Source: Shimia sp. CNT1-13L.2 (GTDB taxonomy: Bacteria > Pseudomonadota > Alphaproteobacteria > Rhodobacterales > Rhodobacteraceae). From it: DNA of 64,000 nucleotides. Location: positions 62,001 to 126,000 of the forward strand of contig NZ_JANDJO010000004.1 of assembly GCF_024331145.1 (NCBI RefSeq), read 5' to 3'. The notes below the pieces were generated by a model, which ran no database searches, was not told where the DNA came from, and saw only the letters and a list, made by a program, of their open reading frames with translations. Positions within the stretch are counted from its first letter, which is position 1; each line of letters begins with the position of its first letter. Shown piece by piece: positions 27,219 to 36,120 of this stretch. A program made the translations under genes and the position numbers.

Positions 27219-27833
27219 ATGCTGTCTGCCCAATTCCTTCTGACCGCGCTTGTGGTGGTCATCGCGCCCGGCACTGGGGTCATTTACACGCTGGCGATGG
27301 GTCTGGGCCAGGGTCGACAGGCCGCCCTCTGGGCCGCGCTTGGCTGCACTGTTGGGATCGTGCCCAGCCTTGCCGCCGCCACCCTCGGGCTTGCCGCCGT
27401 CCTGCACACCTCGGCGCTTCTTTTCAACATCGTGAAGTTCGCGGGCGTCGCTTACCTGCTCTACCTCGCGTGGCAGGCCCTGCGGGCGGGCGGCGCACTC
27501 TCGATCAGCGCCGAACGCGGCGGGGAACGCGGTCTTGTCATCGCCCGCCGCGCCGCGCTCATCAATATCCTGAACCCCAAGCTCTCGGTGTTTTTTCTCG
27601 CACTCCTGCCGCCCTTCCTGTCGGGCAACGCGGCAACCGCGACGATGGAAATGGCCCTGCTCGGCGGGGTCTTCATGGCGATGACCTTCGCGGTCTTCGT
27701 TCTCTATGGCCTGTTCGCCGCCAAGGCCCGTGACCTCATTCTCTCAAGCGCCCGCGTCATGGCCTGGCTGAACCGTGGCTTTGCCGCCATCTTCGTCGCC
27801 CTCGCAGGGCGCCTTGCACTGGAACGCGCATGA
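27219..27833 (+). CDS. LysE/RhtB family exporter
   Basis: A 204-residue, roughly six-helix exporter: LTALVVVIAPGTGVIYTLAMGLGQGRQAALWAALGCTVGIVP at the N-terminus and RRAALINILNPKLSVFFLALLPPF in the middle, typical of the homoserine/threonine exporter branch. ATG 27219 follows AGGA; the stop overlaps the next start (ATGA). It is the second LysE-type gene in the window and is not closely similar to the first. Confidence 0.87.
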   Translation: MLSAQFLLTALVVVIAPGTGVIYTLAMGLGQGRQAALWAALGCTVGIVPSLAAATLGLAAVLHTSALLFNIVKFAGVAYLLYLAWQALRAGGALSISAERGGERGLVIARRAALINILNPKLSVFFLALLPPFLSGNAATATMEMALLGGVFMAMTFAVFVLYGLFAAKARDLILSSARVMAWLNRGFAAIFVALAGRLALERA

Positions 27834-28417
27834 AGGATCGTGAAACCGTCGACGTCTATTCCCGCAAGGCCGAAGTCTATGCCGACCTGCCGATGACGCA
27901 GGAACAGACCGACGCGCTCGACATGTTCACCGCCGGCCTTGCCCCCGGCGCGCATATTCTCGACCTAGGTTGCGGCCCCGGCATTCACACCCTCGAACTG
28001 ATGCAACGCGGCTTTAGTGCCTGCGCTATCGACGCCACTCCCGCCTTTGTCGACGCCGCCCGCGCCCGCGGCGTGGATGCCCACTTCGGCACATTTGACG
28101 ACCTGACCGAAGAAGATGCCTATGACGGCATCTGGGCCAGCTTCTCTCTGTTGCACGCCCCCAAGGCCGATTTCCCCCGCCACATCGCCGCCTGCAAACG
28201 CGCCTTGCGCGACGGCGGCTGCCTGTTCCTTGGCCTGAAACTCGGCGAAGGCGAACACCGCGACGATCTCGGGCGCTTCTATGCCTTTTATACCCAAGAC
28301 GAACTGCGCGGGATCCTGACCGATGCGGGGTTTGACCGCTTGCAGAGCCGGACAGGAAAGGGCAAAGGGCTGGCCGGAACCATTGACCCTTTCATTCTGC
28401 TGACCGCCCATGCCTGA
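27830..28417 (+). CDS. Class I SAM-dependent methyltransferase
   Basis: A 195-residue methyltransferase with motif [20 protein letters not shown], the acidic end of strand 2 [15 protein letters not shown], and motif [16 protein letters not shown]. The substrate is unknown. Overlaps the LysE gene by 4 nt and rnhA by 8 nt, so it belongs to the ispH operon. Confidence 0.87.
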   Translation: MKDRETVDVYSRKAEVYADLPMTQEQTDALDMFTAGLAPGAHILDLGCGPGIHTLELMQRGFSACAIDATPAFVDAARARGVDAHFGTFDDLTEEDAYDGIWASFSLLHAPKADFPRHIAACKRALRDGGCLFLGLKLGEGEHRDDLGRFYAFYTQDELRGILTDAGFDRLQSRTGKGKGLAGTIDPFILLTAHA

Positions 28418-28862
28418 TCTTTTTGCCTATACCGACGGAGCCTGCTCTGGAAACCCCGGCCCCGGGGGATGGGGTGTCCTGATGCGCGCGATGGATGGCG
28501 ACACCGTCGTCAAGGAACGCGAGCTTTCGGGGGGCGACGCCGCCACCACCAACAACCAGATGGAGCTCATGGCCGCCATCATGGCGCTCGAGACGCTGTC
28601 GAAACCGTCGAAAATCACCGTCGTCACCGACAGCGCCTACGTCAAGAACGGCGTCACCGGCTGGATTTTCGGCTGGAAACGGAACGGCTGGAAGACCTCG
28701 TCGAAGAAGCCGGTCAAGAACGTCGAACTCTGGCAGCGCCTTGACGCCGCCCAGGCCCGTCATGACGTGACATGGGAATGGGTCAAGGGCCACGCCGGCC
28801 ACCCCGAGAACGAGAAAGCCGACGAACTCGCCCGCGCGGGCATGGCGCCCTTCAAACGCTGA
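28410..28862 (+). CDS. rnhA: Ribonuclease HI
   Basis: A 150-residue enzyme that degrades RNA in RNA-DNA hybrids. The DEDD catalytic residues are in [44 protein letters not shown] and KADELARAG; the basic handle [17 protein letters not shown] is present. Last gene of the operon, convergent with the methyltransferase that follows immediately. Confidence 0.96.
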   Translation: MPDLFAYTDGACSGNPGPGGWGVLMRAMDGDTVVKERELSGGDAATTNNQMELMAAIMALETLSKPSKITVVTDSAYVKNGVTGWIFGWKRNGWKTSSKKPVKNVELWQRLDAAQARHDVTWEWVKGHAGHPENEKADELARAGMAPFKR

Positions 28863-29606
28863 TCACTCGGCCGCCTGCCAGCGCTGTTCATAATCCGTCT
28901 GGTAGACCCGCACCTCGCCATCCGCCTCTTCTGCGGGCTTGCGCACTGCATAGTCGAGGATCGTGCTGGTATTGGGCAGGTTGCCCACGATACGCGGCCG
29001 CACACCGGTCTGGTTCGGGTTCGACGGCCGGATCGAGCGATGCGCATACATCGGCAACAGCGGCTGCAAACGGCACTCCAGAACCTCGTAACCAAGCGTC
29101 TTTTCCCAGAAGCCGAACACCATTTCCGGGCAGATCTGGTAGAAGCCGTGGTTGATCCAGTTGTTGCAGGGCGAATGCCCGATCAAAACCCCGCCGGGCT
29201 TGAGCATCTTGTGGATGTTGCGATAGGCCGTCGGCAGATCGAAGATGTGTTCGCAGGTACCTCCGTCATAGACCACATCGAACCGCCCATGCAGCTCTTC
29301 CGGCAACTCGCCGCCAAGATCCTGAACGATGCTCGCGTTTTCGAAATGCGAGATGTCCATTGAATCCACCTGGTCGAAACCGATCTTGCGAAAAAAGGTC
29401 TCGGAATAGGCGTCGTCGCTATTGCGCAGATCATCTTCGCTGACGCCCGGCAGGTACTGCGCCAGCGCCTTGTCGAACATATCCGCCGACCGCTTGCGCC
29501 GCCGACCGACCCAGCGTTGCCGCCCAAGCATCACCACGTTGCCCGAAAGCTCGTGTTCCTTCACGTATTCGAGAATACGCACTGCAAGAATATCAGAAAT
29601 TGCCAT
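28863..29606 (-). CDS. SAM-dependent methyltransferase-like protein, surface-glycan associated
   Basis: A 247-residue protein with a degenerate methyltransferase fold: VDSMDISHFENASIVQDLG, FDVVYDGGTCEHIFDLPTAYRNIHKMLKPGGVLIGHSPCNNW and HGFYQICPEMVFGFWEKTLGYEVLECRL. The glycine-rich motif I is not obvious. It lies 27 bases downstream of the glycosyltransferase gene, suggesting joint action on a surface polysaccharide. ATG 29606 with GGAGGG five bases upstream is preferred over GTG 29612. Confidence 0.75.
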   Translation of the reverse strand: MAISDILAVRILEYVKEHELSGNVVMLGRQRWVGRRRKRSADMFDKALAQYLPGVSEDDLRNSDDAYSETFFRKIGFDQVDSMDISHFENASIVQDLGGELPEELHGRFDVVYDGGTCEHIFDLPTAYRNIHKMLKPGGVLIGHSPCNNWINHGFYQICPEMVFGFWEKTLGYEVLECRLQPLLPMYAHRSIRPSNPNQTGVRPRIVGNLPNTSTILDYAVRKPAEEADGEVRVYQTDYEQRWQAAE

Positions 29607-29633
29607 TGCCACCCTCCGGCCTGGACGTTCCCG

Positions 29634-30662
29634 TTACGCGGCCTTGGTGGCCGTGTCGCTTTCCGGTGCCGACTGCGCATCAAGTGCCTTGAGGAACTCT
29701 TTGCAGCGGTCATCGCGCCGCGCCTTGCGCGCCATGCGGCGGGCCCAGTCAAAGGCCCCCTCGTGGTGCTTGCGCAGCGCCTCGTCCTGCGCCAGCAGAC
29801 GGTTGCGGTACAGTTCCGCAGCAAAGAAATTCTCGGCCAGCGCGGTATCTTCCTCATCGTTGCGATCGAACTTTTTCCAGTAGGACATTTCGATCGTGCC
29901 GTGCTGGTGGTTGGCACGGCCCCGGCGTTGCTTGTTCAGGAAGGCATCCAGCGACCGCAGCGCATAGTGGTTCAGCTGCGCCACCTCGTAACCATAGGTG
30001 TCGCGCACGAACAGCGCCCCGGAAAGTTCGTCCTCGGGCAGCGGCGTGCCGTCCGGCAGCACCCAGTTGATCGGCGCGTGCTGCTGGGTCAGGAACGGAC
30101 GGTGTACGCCCATCCGGTCAAACCGCGTCTTGTCGTTCCTGAACAGGGTTTTGAAAAAGCGGTGTTCGCCCGGCTTGCCCTCAAGGGGCTGGGCACGGGT
30201 AAAGCAAAGCGGCACCGGATCGTCCGAAATCTCTGTCACGTCCGCGTTTCCGAAAATCCGCCAGGGAAAGGAAATCGCATCCGCCTCGGGGTTGGCTTCC
30301 AGCAGGGCCTGGAACGTCCCGTCGCCAACCTTGATCTGGAGGTATTCATCCACATCCACGACCAGGATCCAGTCGGCCTCGCGCACCGAAGGCTCATGCT
30401 CGGCCCACATCAGTGCGCTTTTGTGCGGCCCACGGCGCATCACGCGGTTGAAACGATGGTGTACCTCGCCCATGGCATTCAACCGACGCAGGATATGGTC
30501 AGTTGGATCAGAGACGTCGTTGGTAAAGACCACGATGTCGGTTGCACCAAGAGATTTATAGTGGGCCACCCAGTCGAGGATATAGGCACCCTCGTCCTTC
30601 ATGGTGGTGACCACGGTTACTTTGGGCGCGGTTGCACCGCCCCGGAATCCGAAGAAAGCCAC
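29634..30662 (-). CDS. Glycosyltransferase family 2 (GT2/GT92-like) protein
   Basis: A 342-residue glycosyltransferase of the Glyco_tranf_2_4 type: KVTVVTTMKDEGAYILDWVAHYKSLGATDIVVFTND at the N-terminus, the metal-binding ADWILVVDVDEYLQI near residue 110, and SFPWRIFGNADVTE. The C-terminal part is helical and basic. The start codon is GTG with AGAGG eight bases upstream. A perfect CtrA-type site lies about 100 bases upstream, so this gene and the following methyltransferase gene may be cell-cycle or motility controlled. Confidence 0.82.
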   Translation of the reverse strand: MAFFGFRGGATAPKVTVVTTMKDEGAYILDWVAHYKSLGATDIVVFTNDVSDPTDHILRRLNAMGEVHHRFNRVMRRGPHKSALMWAEHEPSVREADWILVVDVDEYLQIKVGDGTFQALLEANPEADAISFPWRIFGNADVTEISDDPVPLCFTRAQPLEGKPGEHRFFKTLFRNDKTRFDRMGVHRPFLTQQHAPINWVLPDGTPLPEDELSGALFVRDTYGYEVAQLNHYALRSLDAFLNKQRRGRANHQHGTIEMSYWKKFDRNDEEDTALAENFFAAELYRNRLLAQDEALRKHHEGAFDWARRMARKARRDDRCKEFLKALDAQSAPESDTATKAA

Positions 30663-30757
30663 TGCTTCTGCCTCTTTCTGCTCTGCGACCGTTTTTGTTT
30701 TTTGATGGTCGCTTGATCGCCCAAAGGTAGCGCGTCGACAGCTTTTCGTAAACCTTG

Positions 30758-30774
30758 TTAATAGAAATTTAACC
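30758..30774. promoter_or_regulatory. CtrA-type binding site TTAA-N7-TTAACC
   Basis: Perfect match to the full CtrA site (TTAA, seven bases, TTAA, with flanking CC), about 100 bases upstream of the GTG of the glycosyltransferase gene in an AT-rich intergenic region. Confidence 0.6.
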
Positions 30775-30801
30775 TATGCGTGATCGCGCAATAGGTCAGC
30801 G

Positions 30802-31038
30802 TTACTTGCGAAAATGCGTTGGCACGATCACCAGCGCCCCGATGGACGCGATGATGGCATTCAGCCCCGGACTGCCAAATCCGATATGAAACATCCGCGT
30901 GACCATAAAGAACAGAAACGCACCGCCGACGCAGATGATGATCGAGGGAATATAGCCGTTCTTGGTGAACCCCGATCGTTCCGACGCATAGCCGATGATA
31001 CCCGCGATGATCACGGTCCCGAAAAACGTAAAGAACAT
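30802..31038 (-). CDS. Small three-helix membrane protein (GlsB/YeaQ-like)
   Basis: A 78-residue hydrophobic protein: FFGTVIIAGIIGYASERSG, a GYIPSIIICVGGAFLFFMVTRM helix and GLNAIIASIGALVIVPTHFRK. Size and glycine placement resemble the GlsB/YeaQ/YmgE stress-response membrane family, but the resemblance is loose. Downstream of fmt on the same strand, 29 bases after its stop. Confidence 0.55.
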   Translation of the reverse strand: MFFTFFGTVIIAGIIGYASERSGFTKNGYIPSIIICVGGAFLFFMVTRMFHIGFGSPGLNAIIASIGALVIVPTHFRK

Positions 31039-31067
31039 CCGCCGGTCCTCCCCCGCCTGATCACACC

Positions 31068-31973
31068 CTAAAGCTGCGCGCCCTTGGCCACAGGGAACCC
31101 GCGCAGGAACACATCTGCATCCTGCGCGCCTTTGCCCGCCCGTTGCAAGCGCAACAGCTGCACCGCGCCCTCGCCACAGGCCACGGTCAGGGCATCATCC
31201 AGCACCGCACCCGCAGCGCCGCCGCCCTCAACCAGCCGCGACGCCAGCAGCTTTACGCGCTGGCCCTCAATCTCGCACCAAGCGCCCGGAAAGGGAGAAA
31301 GCCCCCGGATCTTGCGATCAACCTCAACCGCCGGCGCGGCCCAATCCACCTTGGCCTCGGACTTGTCGATCTTGTGGGCATAGGTCACGCCCGCTTCCGG
31401 CTGCACCTCTGGCTGCAGGTCATCCAACTGCGCCAGCGCATCGACAATCGCCGCCGCCCCGATGTCGGACAAACGGTCATGCAGGCTGGCCGTGGTCTCT
31501 TCGGCCCCGATCGCTGTCTCACGCCGCAGCAGAACCGGCCCCGTGTCCAGCCCCGCTTCCATCTGCATGATGCAGACGCCGGTTTCCGCGTCGCCCGCCA
31601 TGATCGCGCGATGGATCGGCGCGGCCCCGCGCCAGCGCGGCAACAGGCTCGCGTGGATATTCAGACAACCGCGCTCCGGCGCATCCAGAACCGCCTGCGG
31701 CAGCAACAGGCCATAGGCCACGACGACCGCCACATCCGCCTGCAACGCCGCCAGCGCCGCCTGTTCGTCTGCCCCCTTGAGAGACACCGGATGGCGCACT
31801 TCGAACCCCAGCTCCAGCGCGCGGGCATGGACCGGCGTCGGGCGCTCTTTCTTGCCCCGCCCCGCCGGACGCGGCGGCTGGCAGTAGACGGCGGCAATCT
31901 CGTGACCGGCCGCGACCAGCGCATCCAGAACCGGAACCGAAAACTCCGGGGTTCCCATAAAGATAACGCGCAT
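31068..31973 (-). CDS. fmt: Methionyl-tRNA formyltransferase
   Basis: A 301-residue enzyme that formylates initiator Met-tRNA using 10-formyl-THF. Diagnostic residues: [44 protein letters not shown] (catalytic Asn and His), [19 protein letters not shown], and a C-terminal OB-like domain starting [23 protein letters not shown]. Third gene of def, def-like, fmt, a conserved arrangement. Confidence 0.96.
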   Translation of the reverse strand: MRVIFMGTPEFSVPVLDALVAAGHEIAAVYCQPPRPAGRGKKERPTPVHARALELGFEVRHPVSLKGADEQAALAALQADVAVVVAYGLLLPQAVLDAPERGCLNIHASLLPRWRGAAPIHRAIMAGDAETGVCIMQMEAGLDTGPVLLRRETAIGAEETTASLHDRLSDIGAAAIVDALAQLDDLQPEVQPEAGVTYAHKIDKSEAKVDWAAPAVEVDRKIRGLSPFPGAWCEIEGQRVKLLASRLVEGGGAAGAVLDDALTVACGEGAVQLLRLQRAGKGAQDADVFLRGFPVAKGAQL

Positions 31974-32008
31974 CCGCCGCTCCCTAACTGTTGGTCAGAC
32001 CTGCCGCC

Positions 32009-32503
32009 TCAGCGCAGCTTCCTGGCTTTCTTGATCAGCATGTCCCGCTTCACCTTGCTCAGGTGATCGAAATACATCTTGCCGTTCACATGGTCGATCT
32101 GGTGCTGCACGCTGGTCGCCCACAGCCCCACGAAATCCTTGCGCGTGATGATCCCGTTCTCGTCCATATAGCGCACCGTCACGGCACGCGGACGCTTGAT
32201 CACCGCCGACACGCCAGGCAGGTTCGGGCTGGCCTCGTCATGATCGCGAAACTCGATCGAACTGTGCAGGATTTCGGGATTCGCCATGCGCACGGCCTTG
32301 CCGCGTTCCTCGCTGGCATCCACCACGATCAGACGCCGCAGCACCCCGATCTGGTTGGCCCCCATACCGACGCCCGGCATCGCTTCCATCGTGTCGATCA
32401 GATCATCCCAGACCTGGCGGTCTTCGTCGGTCAGCTCGTCCACGTCTTCCGCCGCCGTGCGCAACCGCTTGTCCGGCCAGGGAATACACTTGCGAACCGT
32501 CAT
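32009..32503 (-). CDS. Degenerate peptide deformylase paralogue, catalytic ligands missing
   Basis: A 164-residue protein aligning throughout with the neighbouring deformylase: PGVGMGANQIGVLRRLIVVDA corresponds to motif I, and KDFVGLWATSVQHQIDHVNGKMYFDHL to motif III. Two essential features are lost. Where active enzymes have EGCLSIP this protein reads SPNLPGV, so the metal-binding cysteine is Asn, and HEIDH has become HQIDH, replacing the catalytic Glu by Gln at about residue 135. It is therefore unlikely to be a working metallo-deformylase. The frame is intact and coupled to def by ATGA, arguing for a retained non-catalytic role, perhaps ribosome or partner binding. Confidence 0.85.
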   Translation of the reverse strand: MTVRKCIPWPDKRLRTAAEDVDELTDEDRQVWDDLIDTMEAMPGVGMGANQIGVLRRLIVVDASEERGKAVRMANPEILHSSIEFRDHDEASPNLPGVSAVIKRPRAVTVRYMDENGIITRKDFVGLWATSVQHQIDHVNGKMYFDHLSKVKRDMLIKKARKLR

Positions 32504-33012
32504 ACCCGTGCCCGCTCACGCTTGAGCTTCTGCGACTTGCGGGTCATCATCTGCCGCTTCATCGGGCCAAGATAATCAATGAACAGCTTGCCGTTTAGGT
32601 GATCGATCTCGTGCTGCACGCAGGTCGCCCAAAGCCCGTCGAAATCCTTTTCCTGCGGATTGCCCTTCTCGTCGATCCAGCCCACGCGCACTTCTTTCGG
32701 GCGGGTGACCTCGGCAAACTGCTCAGGTATCGACAGACAGCCTTCCTCGTAGACATTGGTCTCATCCGAAGAGGCAAGGATTTCCGGGTTGAACATGACC
32801 AGCGGCTCGGGATCACCATCCTTGACGCAATCCAGCACGATCAGCCGCTCAAGCACACCCACCTGCGGCGCGGCAAGGCCGACGCCCGGCGCATCATACA
32901 TGGTGGCCAGCATATCCTTGGCCAGCGCAAGACGGTCGTCCGACAGATCGGCAACAGCATCACAGGTCTTTTTCAGACGCGGATCGGGGTGGATCAGAAT
33001 GGGCAGTATCAT
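32500..33012 (-). CDS. def: Peptide deformylase
   Basis: A 170-residue metalloenzyme removing the N-formyl group from nascent proteins. All motifs are intact: PGVGLAAPQVG, EEGCLSIP (metal Cys) and VQHEIDHLNGKLF (two metal His and catalytic Glu). ATG 33012 (MILPILIHPDPRL) is preferred; ATG 33021 would add three residues. First in def, def-like, fmt; divergent from the C-S lyase gene. Confidence 0.95.
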   Translation of the reverse strand: MILPILIHPDPRLKKTCDAVADLSDDRLALAKDMLATMYDAPGVGLAAPQVGVLERLIVLDCVKDGDPEPLVMFNPEILASSDETNVYEEGCLSIPEQFAEVTRPKEVRVGWIDEKGNPQEKDFDGLWATCVQHEIDHLNGKLFIDYLGPMKRQMMTRKSQKLKRERARV

Positions 33013-33113
33013 GGCCCCCATCTAGGCCAAGCGGGCCTGTCATGCAACGCCCCCTTGCACCTGCCGCGCAATCCGCTAGCGTCAGCCTGTCAAACAGCAG
33101 GGGAAACGTGAGC

Positions 33114-34286
33114 ATGAGTTTCGACGAGGTCATCAACCGGTTCGGCACCCACTCGGTCAAGTGGGACATGATGGAGAAAATCTACGGCGTGCCTGCCGAC
33201 GACGGCATCGCCATGTGGGTCGCCGATATGGACTTCCGTCCGCCACAGTGCATCTCGGACGCCATCGGCAAGATGCACGACCACGGCGTCTATGGCTACT
33301 ACGGGGATGAAACACCCTACAAGGACGCGATCTGCTGGTGGATGGAAAACCGCCACGGATGGAAAGTCGACCCCGGCGCGATCTTCACCACCCATGGCCT
33401 CGTCAACGGCACCGGCATGTGTGTCGACGCCTATACCCAACCCGGCGACGGTGTCGTTCTGTTCACCCCGGTCTACCACGCCTTTGCCCGCGTGATCTCG
33501 GCCGCGGGCCGTCAGGTGGTGGAATGCCAGCTGGTCAACAACGACGGCCGCTACGAAATGGACTTCGACGCCTACGACGCGCAGATGCAGGGCCACGAGA
33601 AAATGGTCATCCTCTGCTCGCCGCACAATCCCGGCGGCCGCGTCTGGAGCCGTGAAGAGCTCCAGGGCGTTGCAGATTTCGCCAAGCGCCACGACCTCAT
33701 TCTGGTGTCTGACGAAATCCACCACGATCTGGTCTACCCCGGCCACACCCACATCCCCATGACCAACGTCGACGGCTCGATCCTCGACCGGCTGGTGATG
33801 ATGACCGCCACCACCAAGACCTTCAACATCGCCGGCTCGCATTCCGGCAACGTGATCATCCCCGACGAAGCCCTGCGCGCCCGTTTCGCCGCACGCATGG
33901 CCGCGCTTGGCCTGTCGCCCAACTCTTTCGGCCTGTTCATGGCCGAAGCCGCCTATAGCCCCGAAGGCGCGGCCTGGGTCGATGATCTGGTCCAGTACCT
34001 CGACGGCAACCGCAAGCTGCTCGATGACGCCATCGCCAAGATCCCGGGGCTCAGCTCCATGCCGCTCGAGGCCACCTACCTCAGCTGGGTGGACTTCTCC
34101 GGCACCGGCATGATCCGCGAGGAATTCACCCGCCGCGTGGAACAGGGCGCGCGCATCGCCGTCAACCACGGGCCCACCTTCGGCACCGGCGGCGAGAGCT
34201 TCCTGCGGTTCAACATCGCCACCCCGCGTAGCCTTGTCCAACAGGCCTGTGAACGCCTCGCCGACGCCTTCTCGGACCTGCAATAA
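33114..34286 (+). CDS. patB: MalY/PatB-family PLP C-S lyase
   Basis: A 390-residue fold-type I PLP enzyme, probably a cystathionine beta-lyase/cysteine-S-conjugate lyase. The N-terminal WDMMEKIYGVPADDGIAMWVADMDFRPPQCI is typical of PatB; CSPHNPGGRVW and ILVSDEIHHDLVYPGH bind PLP, and the Schiff-base Lys lies in TATTKTFNIAGSHSGN. The C-terminal half has FLRFNIATPRSLV. ATG 33114 is chosen, though a GTG six bases earlier is better spaced from AGGGGA. One base separates its stop from the phosphorylase start. Confidence 0.88.
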   Translation: MSFDEVINRFGTHSVKWDMMEKIYGVPADDGIAMWVADMDFRPPQCISDAIGKMHDHGVYGYYGDETPYKDAICWWMENRHGWKVDPGAIFTTHGLVNGTGMCVDAYTQPGDGVVLFTPVYHAFARVISAAGRQVVECQLVNNDGRYEMDFDAYDAQMQGHEKMVILCSPHNPGGRVWSREELQGVADFAKRHDLILVSDEIHHDLVYPGHTHIPMTNVDGSILDRLVMMTATTKTFNIAGSHSGNVIIPDEALRARFAARMAALGLSPNSFGLFMAEAAYSPEGAAWVDDLVQYLDGNRKLLDDAIAKIPGLSSMPLEATYLSWVDFSGTGMIREEFTRRVEQGARIAVNHGPTFGTGGESFLRFNIATPRSLVQQACERLADAFSDLQ

Positions 34287-34287
34287 C

Positions 34288-35091
34288 ATGAGCACCGCCG
34301 AGGCCCTCGCCGCCATTCGCAACCGTATGGACACCCCAACCGCCAAGGTCGGGTTCATCCTTGGCTCGGGCCTCGGGCACCTGGCCGATCTGGTTGCGGG
34401 CACCGCCATCGACTATTCCGACCTGCCCGGCTTTCCCCACGCGGGCGTGTCCGGCCACAACCCCAAGCTGGTGATCGGCAAGCTCGAAGGTGTCGATGTC
34501 GCGATCCTTGGCGGGCGCGAACACTACTATGAAAACGGCCGCGCCGATGCCATGCGCGTGCCGCTTGAAGTGCTGGCCGAGCTTGGCGTCGACACGCTGT
34601 TTGCCACCAACGCCTGCGGCTCGTTCCTGCCGGAAATTCCGCCCGGCAACCTGATGCTGCTGAACGACCACATCAACTATTCCGGCCGCAGCCCCCTGAT
34701 CGGCGAACCCACCGACCGCCGCTTCGTCAACCTCACCAACGCCTATGACCCGGACCTGCGCGCCCGGCTTCAGGCCGCGGCAGAGGCCGAAGGCATTCCG
34801 CTCAAGGAAGGCGTCTACGCCTGGTACTCAGGCCCGAATTTCGAAACCCCGGCCGAAATCCGGATGCTGAAACTGCTTGGCGCGGATGCGGTGGGCATGT
34901 CCACCGTGCCCGAGGTGATCTTGGGCCGCTTCCTCGACATGAAATGCTGCGCGATCTCGGTCGTGACCAATATGGCCGCCGGTCTTGGCAACGAACACAT
35001 CAGCCACGAGCACACCAAGGCCAGCGCCCCCATCGGCGCAGCCAAGCTGGAACGGATCATCAAACGCGTCCTGCCCACGCTGGCCCAATGA
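34288..35091 (+). CDS. Purine-nucleoside phosphorylase (trimeric type)
   Basis: A 267-residue enzyme that splits purine nucleosides with phosphate for salvage. Motifs: GFILGSGLGHLAD (phosphate loop), ILGGREHYYENG, FATNACGSFLP, GVYAWYSGPNFETPAEIRMLKLLGADAVGMSTVPEV (base- and ribose-binding Glu and Met) and SVVTNMAAGL (catalytic Asn). This is the low-molecular-mass trimeric class rather than hexameric DeoD. Likely co-transcribed with the C-S lyase gene; its stop lies inside a palindrome. Confidence 0.92.
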   Translation: MSTAEALAAIRNRMDTPTAKVGFILGSGLGHLADLVAGTAIDYSDLPGFPHAGVSGHNPKLVIGKLEGVDVAILGGREHYYENGRADAMRVPLEVLAELGVDTLFATNACGSFLPEIPPGNLMLLNDHINYSGRSPLIGEPTDRRFVNLTNAYDPDLRARLQAAAEAEGIPLKEGVYAWYSGPNFETPAEIRMLKLLGADAVGMSTVPEVILGRFLDMKCCAISVVTNMAAGLGNEHISHEHTKASAPIGAAKLERIIKRVLPTLAQ

Positions 35092-35107
35092 TTTTCTAGA
35101 AAATCAT
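35088..35107. repeat. 20-bp perfect palindrome at the phosphorylase stop codon
   Basis: ATGATTTTCT/AGAAAATCAT with no spacer, overlapping the stop codon. It is followed seven bases later by a second perfect hairpin. Confidence 0.7.
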
Positions 35108-35114
35108 GCCCACC

Positions 35115-35138
35115 GGAAAGTCTTGCCAAAGACTTTCC
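35115..35138. repeat. Perfect 10-bp hairpin after the phosphorylase gene
   Basis: GGAAAGTCTT, loop GCCA, AAGACTTTCC. No T run follows, so it is not a classical terminator; it may stabilise the mRNA 3' end or be one copy of a dispersed intergenic repeat. Confidence 0.65.
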
Positions 35139-35248
35139 CCCTCACCCTCACGCGCGATTTGCCGCCGAAATCCGGCGTCACGCCAAAAGCACCTTCCCCT
35201 CGCATCCCCCCCAAGGCTAATTCTCGGTCAGTCCATGACGAGTGCCCG

Positions 35249-35773
35249 ATGTCCCGCCTTCTCCGTTTTCTCTGCCTGTTCGCGATCCTCGCCGGGGCGT
35301 GGCTGTTGCTGCAACGTCCGGCCACGCCGCCGCCCCCCCTCGCGCCCCTGACCGAACAGATCGATCGTATCCTGGTCGAGAAAGCCGCTCGCCGCCTCAC
35401 CGTCTATCGCGGACAAGAGGCGATCCGCAGCTATGACATCGCGCTTGGCTTTACCCCCGAAGGCGACAAGCAGGTCGAAGGTGATGGCAAGACGCCCGAA
35501 GGCCATTTCACCATCAACCGCCGCAACCCGCAAAGCAGCTATCACCTCTCGCTCGGCATCAATTACCCGCAGCCCGAAGACATCGCCTTTGCCCGCACAC
35601 TGAACCAATCCGCCGGCGGTGACATCTTCATTCACGGCCAGCCCAACAGCCTGCCCAAGGCCATCACCCTTCCGGGCGACTGGACGGCAGGCTGTATCGC
35701 CGTGTCGAATGCGGAAATAGAAGAGCTGTGGCGGATCACGCCCAACGGAACACCCGTCGAGATCCGCCCCTAG
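35249..35773 (+). CDS. L,D-transpeptidase (YkuD) family protein
   Basis: A 174-residue envelope enzyme: N-terminal signal anchor LLRFLCLFAILAGAWLLLQ with a Pro-rich linker, then the YkuD domain (IDRILVEKAARRLTVYRGQEAIRSYDIALG, GDGKTPEGHFTINRRNP, IFIHGQPN). The active site is His in IFIHG and Cys in WTAGCIAVSN. Such proteins form 3-3 peptidoglycan cross-links or attach proteins to the wall. ATG 35249 is the only start giving a signal sequence in this frame. Confidence 0.9.
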   Translation: MSRLLRFLCLFAILAGAWLLLQRPATPPPPLAPLTEQIDRILVEKAARRLTVYRGQEAIRSYDIALGFTPEGDKQVEGDGKTPEGHFTINRRNPQSSYHLSLGINYPQPEDIAFARTLNQSAGGDIFIHGQPNSLPKAITLPGDWTAGCIAVSNAEIEELWRITPNGTPVEIRP

Positions 35774-36120
35774 GACTTCGCGATCAACGCTACGGGCGCG
35801 TTCTCGCCCTTGAAGTAATCAGCCGGAGGGCGATCCTCGGCGGCGGTCGAGCGCTTGAACTCATAGTGCATCACGTCACCGTCCTCTTCCGAGGCCACGA
35901 TCAGGCACTGGTAGACATGTCGTCCGCCATCATACAGATCGACAAATCCGCGCAGGTGCGGAGCATCCACGATATCCAGCGTGAAACCGCTTTCGCGAAA
36001 CTTCAGCACGCGGAAAGACTGGCCATCGGCCTCGACCCGCATCTTGCTGCTTTTCTTCATGCTTTTCTTGCGGGCCGCATCCAGACCCGCCTGTACTTCT
36101 TTGGGGACCCAAGTCGACAT
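35770..36120 (-). CDS. Conserved hypothetical protein
   Basis: A 116-residue soluble protein, not recognised. The N-terminus is lysine-rich (STWVPKEVQAGLDAARKKSMKKSSKMRVE); the rest looks beta-rich (FRVLKFRESGFTLDIVDAPHLRGFVDLYDGGRHVYQCLIVA) and is vaguely PilZ-like in pattern, without the PilZ RxxxR motif. ATG 36120 is preferred over a start 11 residues upstream. It converges on the transpeptidase gene with a 4-nt overlap and is divergent from the GST gene. Confidence 0.7.
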   Translation of the reverse strand: MSTWVPKEVQAGLDAARKKSMKKSSKMRVEADGQSFRVLKFRESGFTLDIVDAPHLRGFVDLYDGGRHVYQCLIVASEEDGDVMHYEFKRSTAAEDRPPADYFKGENAPVALIAKS

